From Pseudomonas sp. AN-1 (GTDB lineage Bacteria > Pseudomonadota > Gammaproteobacteria > Pseudomonadales > Pseudomonadaceae): DNA of 64,000 bases. Shown piece by piece: positions 41,036 to 52,028 of this stretch. The stretch spans positions 186,001 through 250,000 of the forward strand of contig NZ_CP139195.1 in assembly GCF_034057115.1 (NCBI RefSeq), in the 5' to 3' direction. The notes below the pieces were generated by a model. That model worked only from the letters and a program-made list of their open reading frames with translations. It searched no databases and was not told the origin of the DNA. The translations under genes were made by a program, and so were the position numbers. Each line of letters starts with the position of its first letter. Positions within the stretch are counted from its first letter, which is position 1.

Positions 41036-41617
41036 CTAGGGGATCTGCACGCCTTCGGCGAGCAGCATGTCGACCAGGCGGATCAGTGGCAGTCCGATCA
41101 GGCTGGTGGCATCGCTGCCGCAGGTTTCGCGGAACAGGCTGATGCCGAGGCTCTCGGACTTGAAGCTGCCGGCGCAGTCGTAGGGCTGCTCGAGGTGCAG
41201 ATAGCGCTCGATGCGCGCCTCGTCCAGCTCGCGGAAGTGCACGGTGAATGGAATGCAGTCGACCTGGGCCTGTCCGCTCTGCGAGTTGAACAGGCACAGG
41301 CCGGTATGGAAGGTCACGCTGCTGCCGCTGGCGGCGTGCAGCTGCTCGCGGGCGCGGGCGAAGTCGTGCGGCTTGCCGAGGATGCGGCCGTCGGGCAGGG
41401 CGGCGACCTGGTCGGAGCCGATGATCAGGTGTCGGGGGTATCGGTCGGTCAGGGCGCGGGCCTTGCGTTCGGCCAGGCGGCGGACCAGTTGCTCGGGATG
41501 TTCGCCGGGCAGGGCGCTTTCGTCGATGTCCGGCGACTGGCAGTCGAACGGCAGGTGCAGGCGTTCGAGCAGGGTGCGGCGGTAGGGCGAGCTGGATGCG
41601 AGTACCAGGGGCAGCAT
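41036..41617 (-). CDS. maf: Maf-like nucleotide pyrophosphatase (YceF type)
   Basis: A 193-residue Maf/Ham1-fold enzyme (MLPLVLASSSPYRRTLLERL; IIGSDQVAALPDGRILGKP; SDATSLIGLPL). In the yceD-rpmF context this is YceF type, which hydrolyses modified nucleotides such as 7-methyl-GTP. ATG at 41617 follows ggagatcgcc; an ATG four codons upstream is in frame. It is divergent from yceD and convergent with sppA. Confidence 0.92.
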   Translation of the reverse strand: MLPLVLASSSPYRRTLLERLHLPFDCQSPDIDESALPGEHPEQLVRRLAERKARALTDRYPRHLIIGSDQVAALPDGRILGKPHDFARAREQLHAASGSSVTFHTGLCLFNSQSGQAQVDCIPFTVHFRELDEARIERYLHLEQPYDCAGSFKSESLGISLFRETCGSDATSLIGLPLIRLVDMLLAEGVQIP

Positions 41618-41724
41618 GGCGATCTCCACGGGATTTGCCGGCGATTCTAGGCGTCCGGGTGGCCTGCTGCACGCAAGGAAATTTCTTTGACAGTTAAAAG
41701 GGGTATCCCTAGAATGGCGCGCTT

Positions 41725-42255
41725 ATGTTGAAAGGGCCGATTCCACCTCACGTCGATCCGCGAAAGCTGGCCGATCGTGGCGCCACCCTCGAGGGTGAGT
41801 TGCCGATCAAGCAGTTTTCGCGGTTGTGCGAGCAGTTGGTCAGCGATGCCGGCAGCGTCCATGTTCGTCTCGAGTTCGGTCGTGACGAGCAGGGGCTGAT
41901 CGTCATGCGCGGCGAACTGGAGGTCGAGGTGCAGATGGTGTGCCAGCGTTGTCTGGAGCCGGCGACCCTTCCGGTGCACAGCGAGTTCGTCTATGCCGTG
42001 CTGCGGGAAGGTGCTTCGGCGGACTCCCTGCCGAAAAGCTACGACGCGCTGGAAGTGGGCGAGGAACCGCTCGACCTGATCGAACTGGTCGAGGACGAGC
42101 TGCTGCTCGCGCTCCCCATCGTCCCGGCCCACGAACCCGATGCATGCCAGCATCCAGCAGGCTTTGCAGCAGCACCAGAACCGAGCGTCAACGAGGTTTC
42201 GCGGTCCAACCCGTTCGATGTACTGGCGCAGTTGAAACGTGACCCAAACGTTTAG
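41725..42255 (+). CDS. yceD: YceD family (DUF177) protein
   Basis: A 176-residue DUF177 protein with the conserved CQRCLEP motif (MVCQRCLEPATLPVHSEF), possibly a metal site, and an acidic centre (LVEDELLLALPIVPAH). It always precedes rpmF in Proteobacteria and has been linked to 23S rRNA accumulation in plants and bacteria. First gene of the rpmF-plsX-fab cluster; rpmF follows by 12 bases. Confidence 0.93.
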   Translation: MLKGPIPPHVDPRKLADRGATLEGELPIKQFSRLCEQLVSDAGSVHVRLEFGRDEQGLIVMRGELEVEVQMVCQRCLEPATLPVHSEFVYAVLREGASADSLPKSYDALEVGEEPLDLIELVEDELLLALPIVPAHEPDACQHPAGFAAAPEPSVNEVSRSNPFDVLAQLKRDPNV

Positions 42256-42267
42256 GAGTTAACTCAA

Positions 42268-42450
42268 ATGGCTGTTCAACAGAACAAAAAGTCTCGTTCC
42301 GCTCGCGACATGCGTCGTTCCCACGATGCGCTCGAGGCCAACGCACTGTCCGTCGAGAAGAGCACCGGTGAAGTTCACCTGCGCCACCACGTCAGCCCGG
42401 AAGGTGTCTACCGTGGTCGCAAGGTGATCGACAAGGGCGCCACCGAGTAA
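42268..42450 (+). CDS. rpmF: 50S ribosomal protein L32
   Basis: A 60-residue basic protein ([39 protein letters not shown]) of normal L32 length. It lacks the zinc-binding Cys pairs seen in some L32 proteins, as is usual in this lineage. Good ribosome site taggagttaactca. plsX starts 2 bases after the stop. Confidence 0.98.
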   Translation: MAVQQNKKSRSARDMRRSHDALEANALSVEKSTGEVHLRHHVSPEGVYRGRKVIDKGATE

Positions 42451-42452
42451 TC

Positions 42453-43463
42453 TTGGTCGCTCCGGTCCTCGCGATCGATGCAATGGGTGGGGACTTCGGT
42501 CCCCACTGCATTGTTCCGGCCTGCATTTCCAGCCTGGCCGAGCACTCCTCCCTGCGGTTGATCCTCGTCGGCCAACCCGCCCTCATAGAGCAGTTGATTG
42601 CAGAGCACGCCTCTGTCGATCGCTCCCGCCTGCTCGTGCATCCCGCCAGCCAAGTGATTGCGATGGACGAACGTCCGGCGCAGGTGCTGCGTGGCAAGCT
42701 CGACTCCTCGATGCGTCAGACCCTCGAACTGGTGCGCAGTGGCGCGGCCCAGGCGTGCGTCAGTGCCGGCAATACCGGTGCGCTGATGGCGCTGTCGCGG
42801 CATGTGCTGAAGACCCTGCCGGGTATCGACCGGCCGGCGATGGTCAGCGCCATTCCCACCCTGCGCGGCAGCTGCCTGCTGCTGGATCTCGGCGCCAACG
42901 TCGACTGCAGTGCGGAGAACCTCTACCAGTTCGCCGTCATGGGGGCGGTCGCCGCCGAGGCGCAGGGTGTGGCGAATCCGCGGGTGGCGCTGCTCAATGT
43001 CGGCACCGAGGAGATCAAGGGCAGTCAGACGGTCAAGCTGGCGGCCAGCCTGCTGCAGCAGGCGCGCGCGCTCAACTATGTCGGTTTCGTCGAGGGCGAC
43101 GGCCTGTATCGCGGCGACGCCGACGTGGTGGTCTGCGATGGCTTCGTCGGCAATGTCGTGCTCAAGGCCAGCGAGGGGCTTGCGGCGATGATCGCTGCGC
43201 GTATCGCCGCGCGCTTTCGCGCTGGGCCGTTCGCCCGCCTGGCCGGCCTGCTGGCGCTGCCGCTGCTGCGCGAGCTGCAGGGCGAGCTGCGTCCGGCGCG
43301 GCATAACGGCGCGAGCTTTCTCGGATTGCAGGGCATTGTGGTAAAAAGCCACGGCGGCGCCGGGCCGGAAGGTTTCCGCGCCGCCATCCGGCGGGCGCTG
43401 GCGGAAGTCGACGAGAACCTGCCGCAGCGCCTGCATGGGCGCCTCGAGCATCTGCTGCTTTAA
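42453..43463 (+). CDS. plsX: Phosphate acyltransferase PlsX
   Basis: A 336-residue PlsX, which turns acyl-ACP into acyl-phosphate for phospholipid synthesis. Motifs: [50 protein letters not shown] and ANGGxSFLG-like [18 protein letters not shown]. The only start that keeps the family N-terminus is TTG at 42453, 2 bases after rpmF, with a weak ribosome site, suggesting translational coupling to rpmF and modest expression. Confidence 0.96.
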   Translation: MVAPVLAIDAMGGDFGPHCIVPACISSLAEHSSLRLILVGQPALIEQLIAEHASVDRSRLLVHPASQVIAMDERPAQVLRGKLDSSMRQTLELVRSGAAQACVSAGNTGALMALSRHVLKTLPGIDRPAMVSAIPTLRGSCLLLDLGANVDCSAENLYQFAVMGAVAAEAQGVANPRVALLNVGTEEIKGSQTVKLAASLLQQARALNYVGFVEGDGLYRGDADVVVCDGFVGNVVLKASEGLAAMIAARIAARFRAGPFARLAGLLALPLLRELQGELRPARHNGASFLGLQGIVVKSHGGAGPEGFRAAIRRALAEVDENLPQRLHGRLEHLLL

Positions 43464-43572
43464 TTGCCCGGGTGTGACCGCAGGTCAACGCCTGTCATCC
43501 AACTGTCAGTCCGCTGCGCTGCCTCGGGTGGCGCAGTCCTCCTGACGAACAAGTACACAAGGGACTTGCTCC

Positions 43573-44511
43573 ATGTCTTCTTCCCTCGCTTTCGTTTTCC
43601 CCGGTCAGGGTTCCCAGACTGTCGGCATGCTCGCCGAGCTGGGTGCGCAGCACGCCGTGATCGGCGAGACCTTCGCCGAAGCCTCGGCAGCCCTGGGCTA
43701 CGACCTCTGGGCGCTGATCCAGGAAGGCCCTGCCGAGCAGCTCAACCAGACCGACAAGACCCAGCCGGCCATTCTCGCCGCCTCCGTCGCCCTGTGGCGC
43801 CTGTGGCAGGCCGAGGGCGGCGCGCAGCCGGCCTTCGTCGCCGGTCACAGCCTGGGCGAGTACTCGGCGCTGGTGGCTGCAGGCTGCCTGCCCTTCGCCG
43901 ATGCGGTCAAGCTGGTCGAGCTGCGTGGCCAGCTGATGCAGCAGGCGGTGCCGGCCGGTCAGGGCGGCATGGCGGCGATTCTCGGCCTGGACGACGACGC
44001 CGTGCGCGCCGCGTGTGCCGAGGCGGCGCAGGGCGAGGTGGTCAGTGCGGTCAACTTCAACGCGCCGGGCCAGGTGGTGATCGCCGGCGCCGCGGCAGCG
44101 GTCGAGCGCGCCATCGAGGCGTGCAAGGCCCGGGGCGCCAAGCGCGCCATGGCCCTGCCGGTGAGCGTGCCGTCGCACTGCGCGCTGATGCGTCCGGCGG
44201 CCGAGAAGTTCGCGGCAGCAGTGGATGCCATCGACTGGCAGGCCCCGCAGATCGCCATCGTGCAGAACACCAGTGCTCAGGTGCCGGCGGATCTCACCGC
44301 GCTCAAGCGCGACCTGCTCGAGCAGCTGTACAGCCCGGTGCGCTGGGTGGAGAGCATCGTGACCCTGGCCGAACGCGGTGTGACCGAGCTGGTCGAGTGC
44401 GGCCCGGGCAAGGTCCTGTCCGGCCTCAACAAGCGCTGCGCCAAGGGCGTCAACACCCACAATCTGGATACCCCCGAGGCCTTCGCCGCCGCCCGTGCGG
44501 CCCTGGCCTGA
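43573..44511 (+). CDS. fabD: Malonyl-CoA:ACP transacylase
   Basis: A 312-residue acyltransferase. The nucleophile is Ser93 in AGHSLGEYSAL, with GQGSQ at 11-15 and the conserved His in VSVPSHCALM. It loads malonate onto AcpP for fatty acid elongation. About 109 bases separate it from plsX, containing no visible gene. fabG follows with a 19-base gap. Confidence 0.98.
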   Translation: MSSSLAFVFPGQGSQTVGMLAELGAQHAVIGETFAEASAALGYDLWALIQEGPAEQLNQTDKTQPAILAASVALWRLWQAEGGAQPAFVAGHSLGEYSALVAAGCLPFADAVKLVELRGQLMQQAVPAGQGGMAAILGLDDDAVRAACAEAAQGEVVSAVNFNAPGQVVIAGAAAAVERAIEACKARGAKRAMALPVSVPSHCALMRPAAEKFAAAVDAIDWQAPQIAIVQNTSAQVPADLTALKRDLLEQLYSPVRWVESIVTLAERGVTELVECGPGKVLSGLNKRCAKGVNTHNLDTPEAFAAARAALA

Positions 44512-44530
44512 ACATCAGGAGAAACACCCC

Positions 44531-45271
44531 ATGAGTCTGCAAGGTAAGGTGGCCCTGGTCACCGGCGCTACCCGCGGCATCGGCCAGGCCATCGCCCTGG
44601 AGCTGGGCCGCCAGGGCGCCATCGTCATCGGCACCGCCACCAGCGCCGCCGGCGCCGAGCGCATCGCCGAGTACCTCAAGGCGGCTGGCATCGAAGGTGC
44701 CGGCCTGGTCCTCGACGTCGCCAGTGACGAGTCGGTGGCCCAGACCCTCGAGCACATCCAGCAGCACCTCGGCCAGCCGGCCATCCTGGTGAACAACGCC
44801 GGCATCACCCGCGACAACCTGATGCTGCGGATGAAGGACGAGGAGTGGAGCGACGTCATCAACACCAACCTGACCAGCATCTACCGCCTGTCCAAGGCCG
44901 TGCTCAAGGGCATGACCAAGGCGCGCTGGGGCCGGATCATCAACATCAGTTCGGTGGTCGGCTCGATGGGCAATGCCGGTCAGGCCAACTACGCGGCGGC
45001 CAAGGCCGGCGTGGAAGGCTTCAGCCGCGCCCTGGCTCGTGAGGTCGGCTCGCGCAACATCACCGTCAATGCGGTTGCGCCGGGCTTCATCGATACCGAC
45101 ATGACCCGCGACCTGCCGGAAGCGCATCGCCAGAACCTGCTGACCCAGATTCCGCTGGGGCGTCTGGGGCAGGCGGAGGAGATCGCCAGCGTGGTAGGCT
45201 TCCTCGCCGGCGAGGGTGGCGCCTACGTCACCGGCGCGACCATCCCGGTCAACGGTGGCATGTACATGTAA
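44531..45271 (+). CDS. fabG: 3-oxoacyl-ACP reductase
   Basis: A 246-residue short-chain dehydrogenase: NADPH motif TGATRGIGQA (11-20), NNAG at 88-91, and catalytic Ser141, Tyr154 and Lys158 (YAAAK). It reduces 3-ketoacyl-ACP in fatty acid synthesis. The start MSLQGK follows aggagaaacaccc. A hairpin at 45277-45301 lies between it and acpP. Confidence 0.98.
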   Translation: MSLQGKVALVTGATRGIGQAIALELGRQGAIVIGTATSAAGAERIAEYLKAAGIEGAGLVLDVASDESVAQTLEHIQQHLGQPAILVNNAGITRDNLMLRMKDEEWSDVINTNLTSIYRLSKAVLKGMTKARWGRIINISSVVGSMGNAGQANYAAAKAGVEGFSRALAREVGSRNITVNAVAPGFIDTDMTRDLPEAHRQNLLTQIPLGRLGQAEEIASVVGFLAGEGGAYVTGATIPVNGGMYM

Positions 45272-45276
45272 AAAAG

Positions 45277-45301
45277 TGCCGCCGGCCCCGTGCCGGCGGC
45301 A
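45277..45301 (+). terminator. GC-rich hairpin between fabG and acpP
   Basis: A perfect 10-bp stem tgccgccggc / gccggcggca without a T tract on the coding strand. It may attenuate read-through into acpP, or protect the 3' end of the upstream transcript. Confidence 0.45.
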
Positions 45302-45399
45302 ATGGCGGCATCCCCGAAAAAGCGCCATGTGGTTGTTTTGCAAGGCAGTTTTCCTGGCGGGCGAAAAAATGCGCTTCGGCAGGCCGGCAAGGGTTTTGC

Positions 45400-45427
45400 T
45401 TGAAAAGCTGAAAACCCTTTCTATACA
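45400..45427 (+). promoter_or_regulatory. acpP promoter
   Basis: TTGAAA (45400-45405), 16-base spacer, TATACA (45422-45427). The predicted leader is about 43 nt and includes taggagtgag before the ATG. A dedicated strong promoter fits the high demand for acyl carrier protein. Confidence 0.7.
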
Positions 45428-45476
45428 CTAGCCGCCACCAGCTACATGGAACTCTCCATAGGAGTGAGAACGAGAT

Positions 45477-45716
45477 ATGAGCACCATCGAAGAACGCGTC
45501 AAGAAAATCGTTGCCGAGCAGCTTGGCGTTAAAGAAGAAGAAGTGACCAACAGCGCTTCCTTCGTGGAAGACCTGGGCGCTGATTCCCTGGACACCGTGG
45601 AGCTGGTCATGGCTCTCGAGGAAGAATTCGAGACCGAAATCCCGGACGAGCAGGCTGAGAAGATCACCACCGTTCAGGAAGCCATCGATTACATCAATGC
45701 TCACGGCCAGCAGTAA
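45477..45716 (+). CDS. acpP: Acyl carrier protein
   Basis: A 79-residue acidic four-helix protein. The phosphopantetheine-bearing residue is Ser37 in [10 protein letters not shown]. It carries acyl chains during fatty acid synthesis and also feeds lipid A and PlsX. Lower GC and optimal codons relative to neighbours fit strong expression. It has its own promoter and a strong terminator. Confidence 0.99.
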   Translation: MSTIEERVKKIVAEQLGVKEEEVTNSASFVEDLGADSLDTVELVMALEEEFETEIPDEQAEKITTVQEAIDYINAHGQQ

Positions 45717-45737
45717 GTAATCGTCGGTTCCGACCGG

Positions 45738-45776
45738 AAAAAGCCGCACGTCCCTGAAAAGACGTGCGGTTTTTCT
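45738..45776 (+). terminator. Terminator after acpP
   Basis: Stem aaagccgcacgtc / gacgtgcggtttt with an 8-base loop followed by a T-rich tract; A tract on the other side. Confidence 0.93.
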
Positions 45777-45850
45777 TTGGGTAAAAGGAAGTGGTGGCGC
45801 TGGTCTGGCCACGCTTCGTCGCTGTAGTGGATCAACAAGAGGAGAGCGCT

Positions 45851-47095
45851 GTGTCGCGTAGACGCGTCGTGGTCACCGGTCTTGGCATGCTGTCACCCCT
45901 CGGCCCGGATGTGGCCAGCAGTTGGCAGGGCGTGCTGGCCGGGCAGAGTGGCATCGGTCCGATCGGGCATATGGATGTCTCGGCTTTCGCCACCCGCTTC
46001 GGTGGTTCGGTCAAGGGCTTCAATGTCGAGGACTACCTGCCGGCCAAGGAAGCTCGCAAGATGGACCTCTTCATCCAGTACGGCATGGCCGCCAGCCTGC
46101 AGGCGGTGCGCGACGCCGGCCTGGAGGTCACCGACGCCAACCGCGAGCGCGTGGGCGTGGCCATGGGCTCGGGCATCGGCGGCCTGACCAACATCGAGAA
46201 CAACGCCAGGTCGCTGCACGAGCAGGGGCCGCGGCGCATCTCGCCGTTCTTCGTGCCGGGCTCGATCATCAACATGATTTCCGGGTTCCTGTCGATCCAT
46301 CTGGGCGCACAGGGTCCCAACTACGCGATCACCACCGCGTGCACCACCGGCACCCACAGCATCGGCATGGCGGCGCGCAACATCGCCTACGGCGAGGCCG
46401 ACGTGATGATCGCCGGCGGCTCCGAGATGGCCACCTGCGGCCTGGGTCTCGGCGGCTTCGGCGCAGCCCGGGCCCTGTCCACCCGCAACGACGAGCCGAC
46501 CCGTGCCAGCCGCCCCTGGGACCGCGGCCGTGACGGCTTCGTGCTGGCCGACGGCGCCGGCGCCCTGGTGCTGGAAGAGCTGGAGCACGCCAAGGCCCGC
46601 GGCGCGCGCATCTATGCCGAGCTGGTCGGCTTCGGCATGAGCGGTGACGCCTACCACATGACCGCGCCGCCGGAGACCGGCGACGGCGCCGCGCGCTGCA
46701 TGCAGAATGCCCTGCGTGACGCCGGCCTGAACCCGGAGCAGGTGCAGTACATCAACGCCCACGGCACCTCGACCCCGGCCGGCGACCTGGCCGAGTGCGC
46801 GGCGGTCAAGCGCGTGTTCGGCGAGTACGCCCACAGCCTGGCGGTCAGCTCGACCAAGTCGATGACCGGCCACCTGCTGGGCGCCGCCGGTGCGGTGGAG
46901 GCGATCTTCAGCATCCTCGCCCTGCGCGACCAGGTGGCGCCGCCGACCATCAACCTCGACGAGCCGGACGAGGGCTGCGACCTCAACTTCGTCGCCCACC
47001 AGGCGCAGGCGATGCCGATCGACGTGGCGGTGTCCAACTCCTTCGGCTTCGGCGGCACCAACGGCACCCTGGTGTTCCGCCGCTTCGCCGGCTGA
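45851..47095 (+). CDS. fabF: 3-oxoacyl-ACP synthase II
   Basis: A 414-residue condensing enzyme (KAS II). Active site Cys164 in [10 protein letters not shown], His residues in [11 protein letters not shown] and GHLLGAAGA, and the C-terminal [10 protein letters not shown]. It elongates acyl-ACP with malonyl-ACP and helps set unsaturated chain length. GTG start at 45851 ([10 protein letters not shown]) follows gaggaga by 5 bases; the upstream in-frame extension begins inside the terminator and is unlikely. Its stop overlaps the pabC start by one base. Confidence 0.97.
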   Translation: MSRRRVVVTGLGMLSPLGPDVASSWQGVLAGQSGIGPIGHMDVSAFATRFGGSVKGFNVEDYLPAKEARKMDLFIQYGMAASLQAVRDAGLEVTDANRERVGVAMGSGIGGLTNIENNARSLHEQGPRRISPFFVPGSIINMISGFLSIHLGAQGPNYAITTACTTGTHSIGMAARNIAYGEADVMIAGGSEMATCGLGLGGFGAARALSTRNDEPTRASRPWDRGRDGFVLADGAGALVLEELEHAKARGARIYAELVGFGMSGDAYHMTAPPETGDGAARCMQNALRDAGLNPEQVQYINAHGTSTPAGDLAECAAVKRVFGEYAHSLAVSSTKSMTGHLLGAAGAVEAIFSILALRDQVAPPTINLDEPDEGCDLNFVAHQAQAMPIDVAVSNSFGFGGTNGTLVFRRFAG

Positions 47096-47913
47096 TGGGG
47101 CTGACCTGGATCGACGGTCGCCCGGCGGACGCCCTGCCGCTGAGCGACCGCGGTCTGGCCTACGGCGATGGCCTGTTCGAGACCATCGCCGTGCGCCGCG
47201 GCCGCCTGCTCCTGCTCGAGCGCCATCTGCAGCGCCTCGGCGAGGGTGCCCGGCGCCTCGCCCTGCCGCTGGACCTGGCGCTGGTGCGCGCCGAGCTGCT
47301 GGCCTTCGCCGGCGAGCTCGGCAGCGGCGTGGCCAAGCTGATCGTCACCCGCGGCGACGGCCTGCGCGGCTACGCGCCGCCGGCCGACGCCCGCTGCCGG
47401 CGCATCCTCTCCGGCGGTCCGCCGCCCGCCTATCCGGCGCGCCACCGCGAACAGGGCATCCGCCTGTTTCCCTGTGCCACCCGCCTGGCCGAGCAGCCGC
47501 TGCTGGCGGGGCTCAAGCACCTCAATCGCCTCGAGCAGGTCCTCGCCCGCGCCGAATGGCAGGACCCGGCCTGTGCCGAGGGGCTGATGCGCGACGCCAG
47601 CGGCCGGGTGGTCGAGGGCGTGTTCAGCAACCTGTTCGTGGTGCGCGACGGCGAGCTGCTGACGCCCGCGCTGGCGCGCTGCGGCGTGGCCGGCGTGATG
47701 CGTGCGGAGATCCTCGCCCGCGCCGCGCAGGCGGGCATCGCCACGCGCATCGAGGATATCGACTATCCGGCCCTGCTGGCTGCCGACGAGGTGTTCCTCT
47801 GCAACAGCCAGTACGGCATCTGGCCGGTGGTAGCGCTGGAGGGGCACGGCTGGCCGCTGGGCGGGCTGACCCGTAAACTGCAGGGTCTGCTGTCCGACCT
47901 GGTGGATGCCTGA
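47095..47913 (+). CDS. pabC: Aminodeoxychorismate lyase
   Basis: A 272-residue PLP-dependent fold-type IV enzyme. The Schiff-base Lys is in LLAGLKHLNRLEQV, and the phosphate-binding EGVFSNLFVV is conserved. It makes 4-aminobenzoate for folate. Its start overlaps the fabF stop, and mltG follows two bases later; this fabF-pabC-mltG-tmk-holB order is widespread. Confidence 0.95.
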   Translation: MGLTWIDGRPADALPLSDRGLAYGDGLFETIAVRRGRLLLLERHLQRLGEGARRLALPLDLALVRAELLAFAGELGSGVAKLIVTRGDGLRGYAPPADARCRRILSGGPPPAYPARHREQGIRLFPCATRLAEQPLLAGLKHLNRLEQVLARAEWQDPACAEGLMRDASGRVVEGVFSNLFVVRDGELLTPALARCGVAGVMRAEILARAAQAGIATRIEDIDYPALLAADEVFLCNSQYGIWPVVALEGHGWPLGGLTRKLQGLLSDLVDA

Positions 47914-47915
47914 TC

Positions 47916-50576
<2,661 letters not shown>

Positions 50577-50609
50577 AATCGCAGTCCGCATCGGCCACGG
50601 AGCCTGCCC

Positions 50610-50963
50610 ATGAGCATGCCACCCCTCGGCGGTCGCAACGCCATCCTCACCCTGACTCTCAAGGACAAGGCCCAGCTGTACGCGGCCTACATGCCCTTCG
50701 TGCGCAACGGCGGCCTGTTCATCTCCACCAGCAAGACCTATCGCCTGGGCGACGAGGTGTTCGTGCTGCTGACCCTGATGGACGAGCCGGAGAAGATCCC
50801 GGTCGCCGGCAAGGTGGTCTGGATCACTCCCAAAGGGGCCCAGGGCAACCGCACCGCCGGAATCGGTGTGCAGTTCAACGACGGCGACCGCAGCACCCGC
50901 AACAAGATCGAAACCTACCTCGCCGGTGCGCTCAAGTCCGAGCGCCCGACCCTGACCATGTGA
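50610..50963 (+). CDS. pilZ: Type IV pilus assembly protein PilZ
   Basis: A 117-residue PilZ-domain protein closely matching the founding P. aeruginosa PilZ (AAYMPFVRNGGLFI, EKIPVAGKVVWITPKGAQGNR, GIGVQF). Like that protein it lacks the RxxxR motif needed for cyclic-di-GMP binding; it acts with FimX and PilB in pilus extension. It lies between holB and tatD, as in other pseudomonads. Confidence 0.97.
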   Translation: MSMPPLGGRNAILTLTLKDKAQLYAAYMPFVRNGGLFISTSKTYRLGDEVFVLLTLMDEPEKIPVAGKVVWITPKGAQGNRTAGIGVQFNDGDRSTRNKIETYLAGALKSERPTLTM

Positions 50964-50965
50964 CC

Positions 50966-51748
50966 ATGCTCGTAGACTCCCACTGTCATCTCGACCGCCT
51001 GGACCTCAAGGCCCACGGCGGCTCGCTCGACGCCGCGCTGGCGGCCGCCCGTTCGCGTGGCGTCGGCCGCTTCCTGTGCATCGGCGTCAGCGCCGACAAC
51101 GCCAGCGCCGTGCGCCAGCTGGCGGAAACCTACCTGGACGTGTACTGCTCGATCGGCGTGCATCCGCTGGATCTCGAGCCCGGCAGCCAGCCGGCGCTGG
51201 ACTGGCTGCTGCACGAGCTGGCCCATCCGCGAGTGGTGGCCATCGGCGAGACCGGCCTCGACTACCACTACCAGCCGGAGGCTGCGGCGCTGCAGCGCGA
51301 GGGTTTCGCCCTGCACCTGGAGGCGGCGCGGCAGACCGGCAAGCCGGTGATTGTGCATACCCGCGAGGCGCGCGCCGACACTCTGGCCATGCTGCGCGAG
51401 GCCGACCTGGCGCAGGCCGGCGTACTGCACTGTTTCACCGAGGACTGGGCGATGGCCCGGGCAGCGCTGGACATGGGCTACTACATCTCGCTGTCCGGCA
51501 TCGTCACCTTCCGCAACGCCGAGGCGCTGCGCGAGGTGGCCCGCCAGGTGCCGGCCGATCGCCTGCTGGTGGAAACCGACGCACCCTACCTGGCGCCGGT
51601 TCCCCATCGCGGCAAGCCGAACCTCCCGGAATACGTGCGCGACGTCGCCGAGTTCCTCGCCACCCTGCGCGGGGTTTCCTGCGAGGTTCTGGCCGCGCAG
51701 ACCACCGCCAACTTCGAGCGGCTGTTCCCGCTGGCGCGGTCCTGCTGA
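50966..51748 (+). CDS. TatD-family metal-dependent hydrolase
   Basis: A 260-residue TIM-barrel hydrolase: metal-binding HCH in MLVDSHCHLD, GETGLDYHY (Glu), VIVHTREA, LHCFTED, and VETDAPYLAP. TatD/YcfH relatives have 3'-5' DNase activity; YcfH also sits in the pilZ/holB neighbourhood in other bacteria. Start 2 bases after pilZ. No plus-strand terminator was found after it. Confidence 0.93.
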   Translation: MLVDSHCHLDRLDLKAHGGSLDAALAAARSRGVGRFLCIGVSADNASAVRQLAETYLDVYCSIGVHPLDLEPGSQPALDWLLHELAHPRVVAIGETGLDYHYQPEAAALQREGFALHLEAARQTGKPVIVHTREARADTLAMLREADLAQAGVLHCFTEDWAMARAALDMGYYISLSGIVTFRNAEALREVARQVPADRLLVETDAPYLAPVPHRGKPNLPEYVRDVAEFLATLRGVSCEVLAAQTTANFERLFPLARSC

Positions 51749-51756
51749 AACGGCGG

Positions 51757-51790
51757 ACAAAAAAAACCCGGGTTCTGGGGGAATCCGGGT
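51757..51790 (-). terminator. Terminator of the candidate sRNA
   Basis: Minus-strand stem acccgg / ccgggt, extended imperfectly to about 10 bp, followed by a run of eight T. It could also stop transcription of the class V aminotransferase gene 240 bases upstream on the same strand. Confidence 0.75.
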
Positions 51791-51900
51791 CAAGACCATT
51801 AGGAGTGAAACCGGAACAGGCGTTCCCACGCCGTTCCGCCTGACGGGCACTTGGGGGGAGGTGCCGCACATCAGTAATGTGAGTATTGACCAGTCTTCGA
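51757..51900 (-). ncRNA. rgsA: Candidate small RNA, probably RgsA (P16) homologue
   Basis: In the 280-base gap after tatD, the minus strand can fold into three consecutive hairpins: cacat/atgtg near 51868-51882, ggcac/gtgcc around a C-rich loop (51846-51865), and ggaac...gttcc enclosing ggcgt/acgcc (51813-51836). They are followed by acccgg/ccgggt and eight U residues (51790-51759), a proper terminator. In P. aeruginosa the RpoS-dependent sRNA RgsA lies next to the tatD homologue, so the identity is inferred from position. The 5' end is a guess; no clear promoter was found. Confidence 0.5.
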
Positions 51901-52028
51901 TACTTTACCGGCAGGAATCCCCCAGTTTTAAAACGGATTTGAAATAGTTCCCCGCTTGCTGAGTGCGTCGCCGAATCAGGCTGGCCAGATGATGACCCTG
52001 CGGCTCCATGCGGCAGCCGCTGCGCCGT

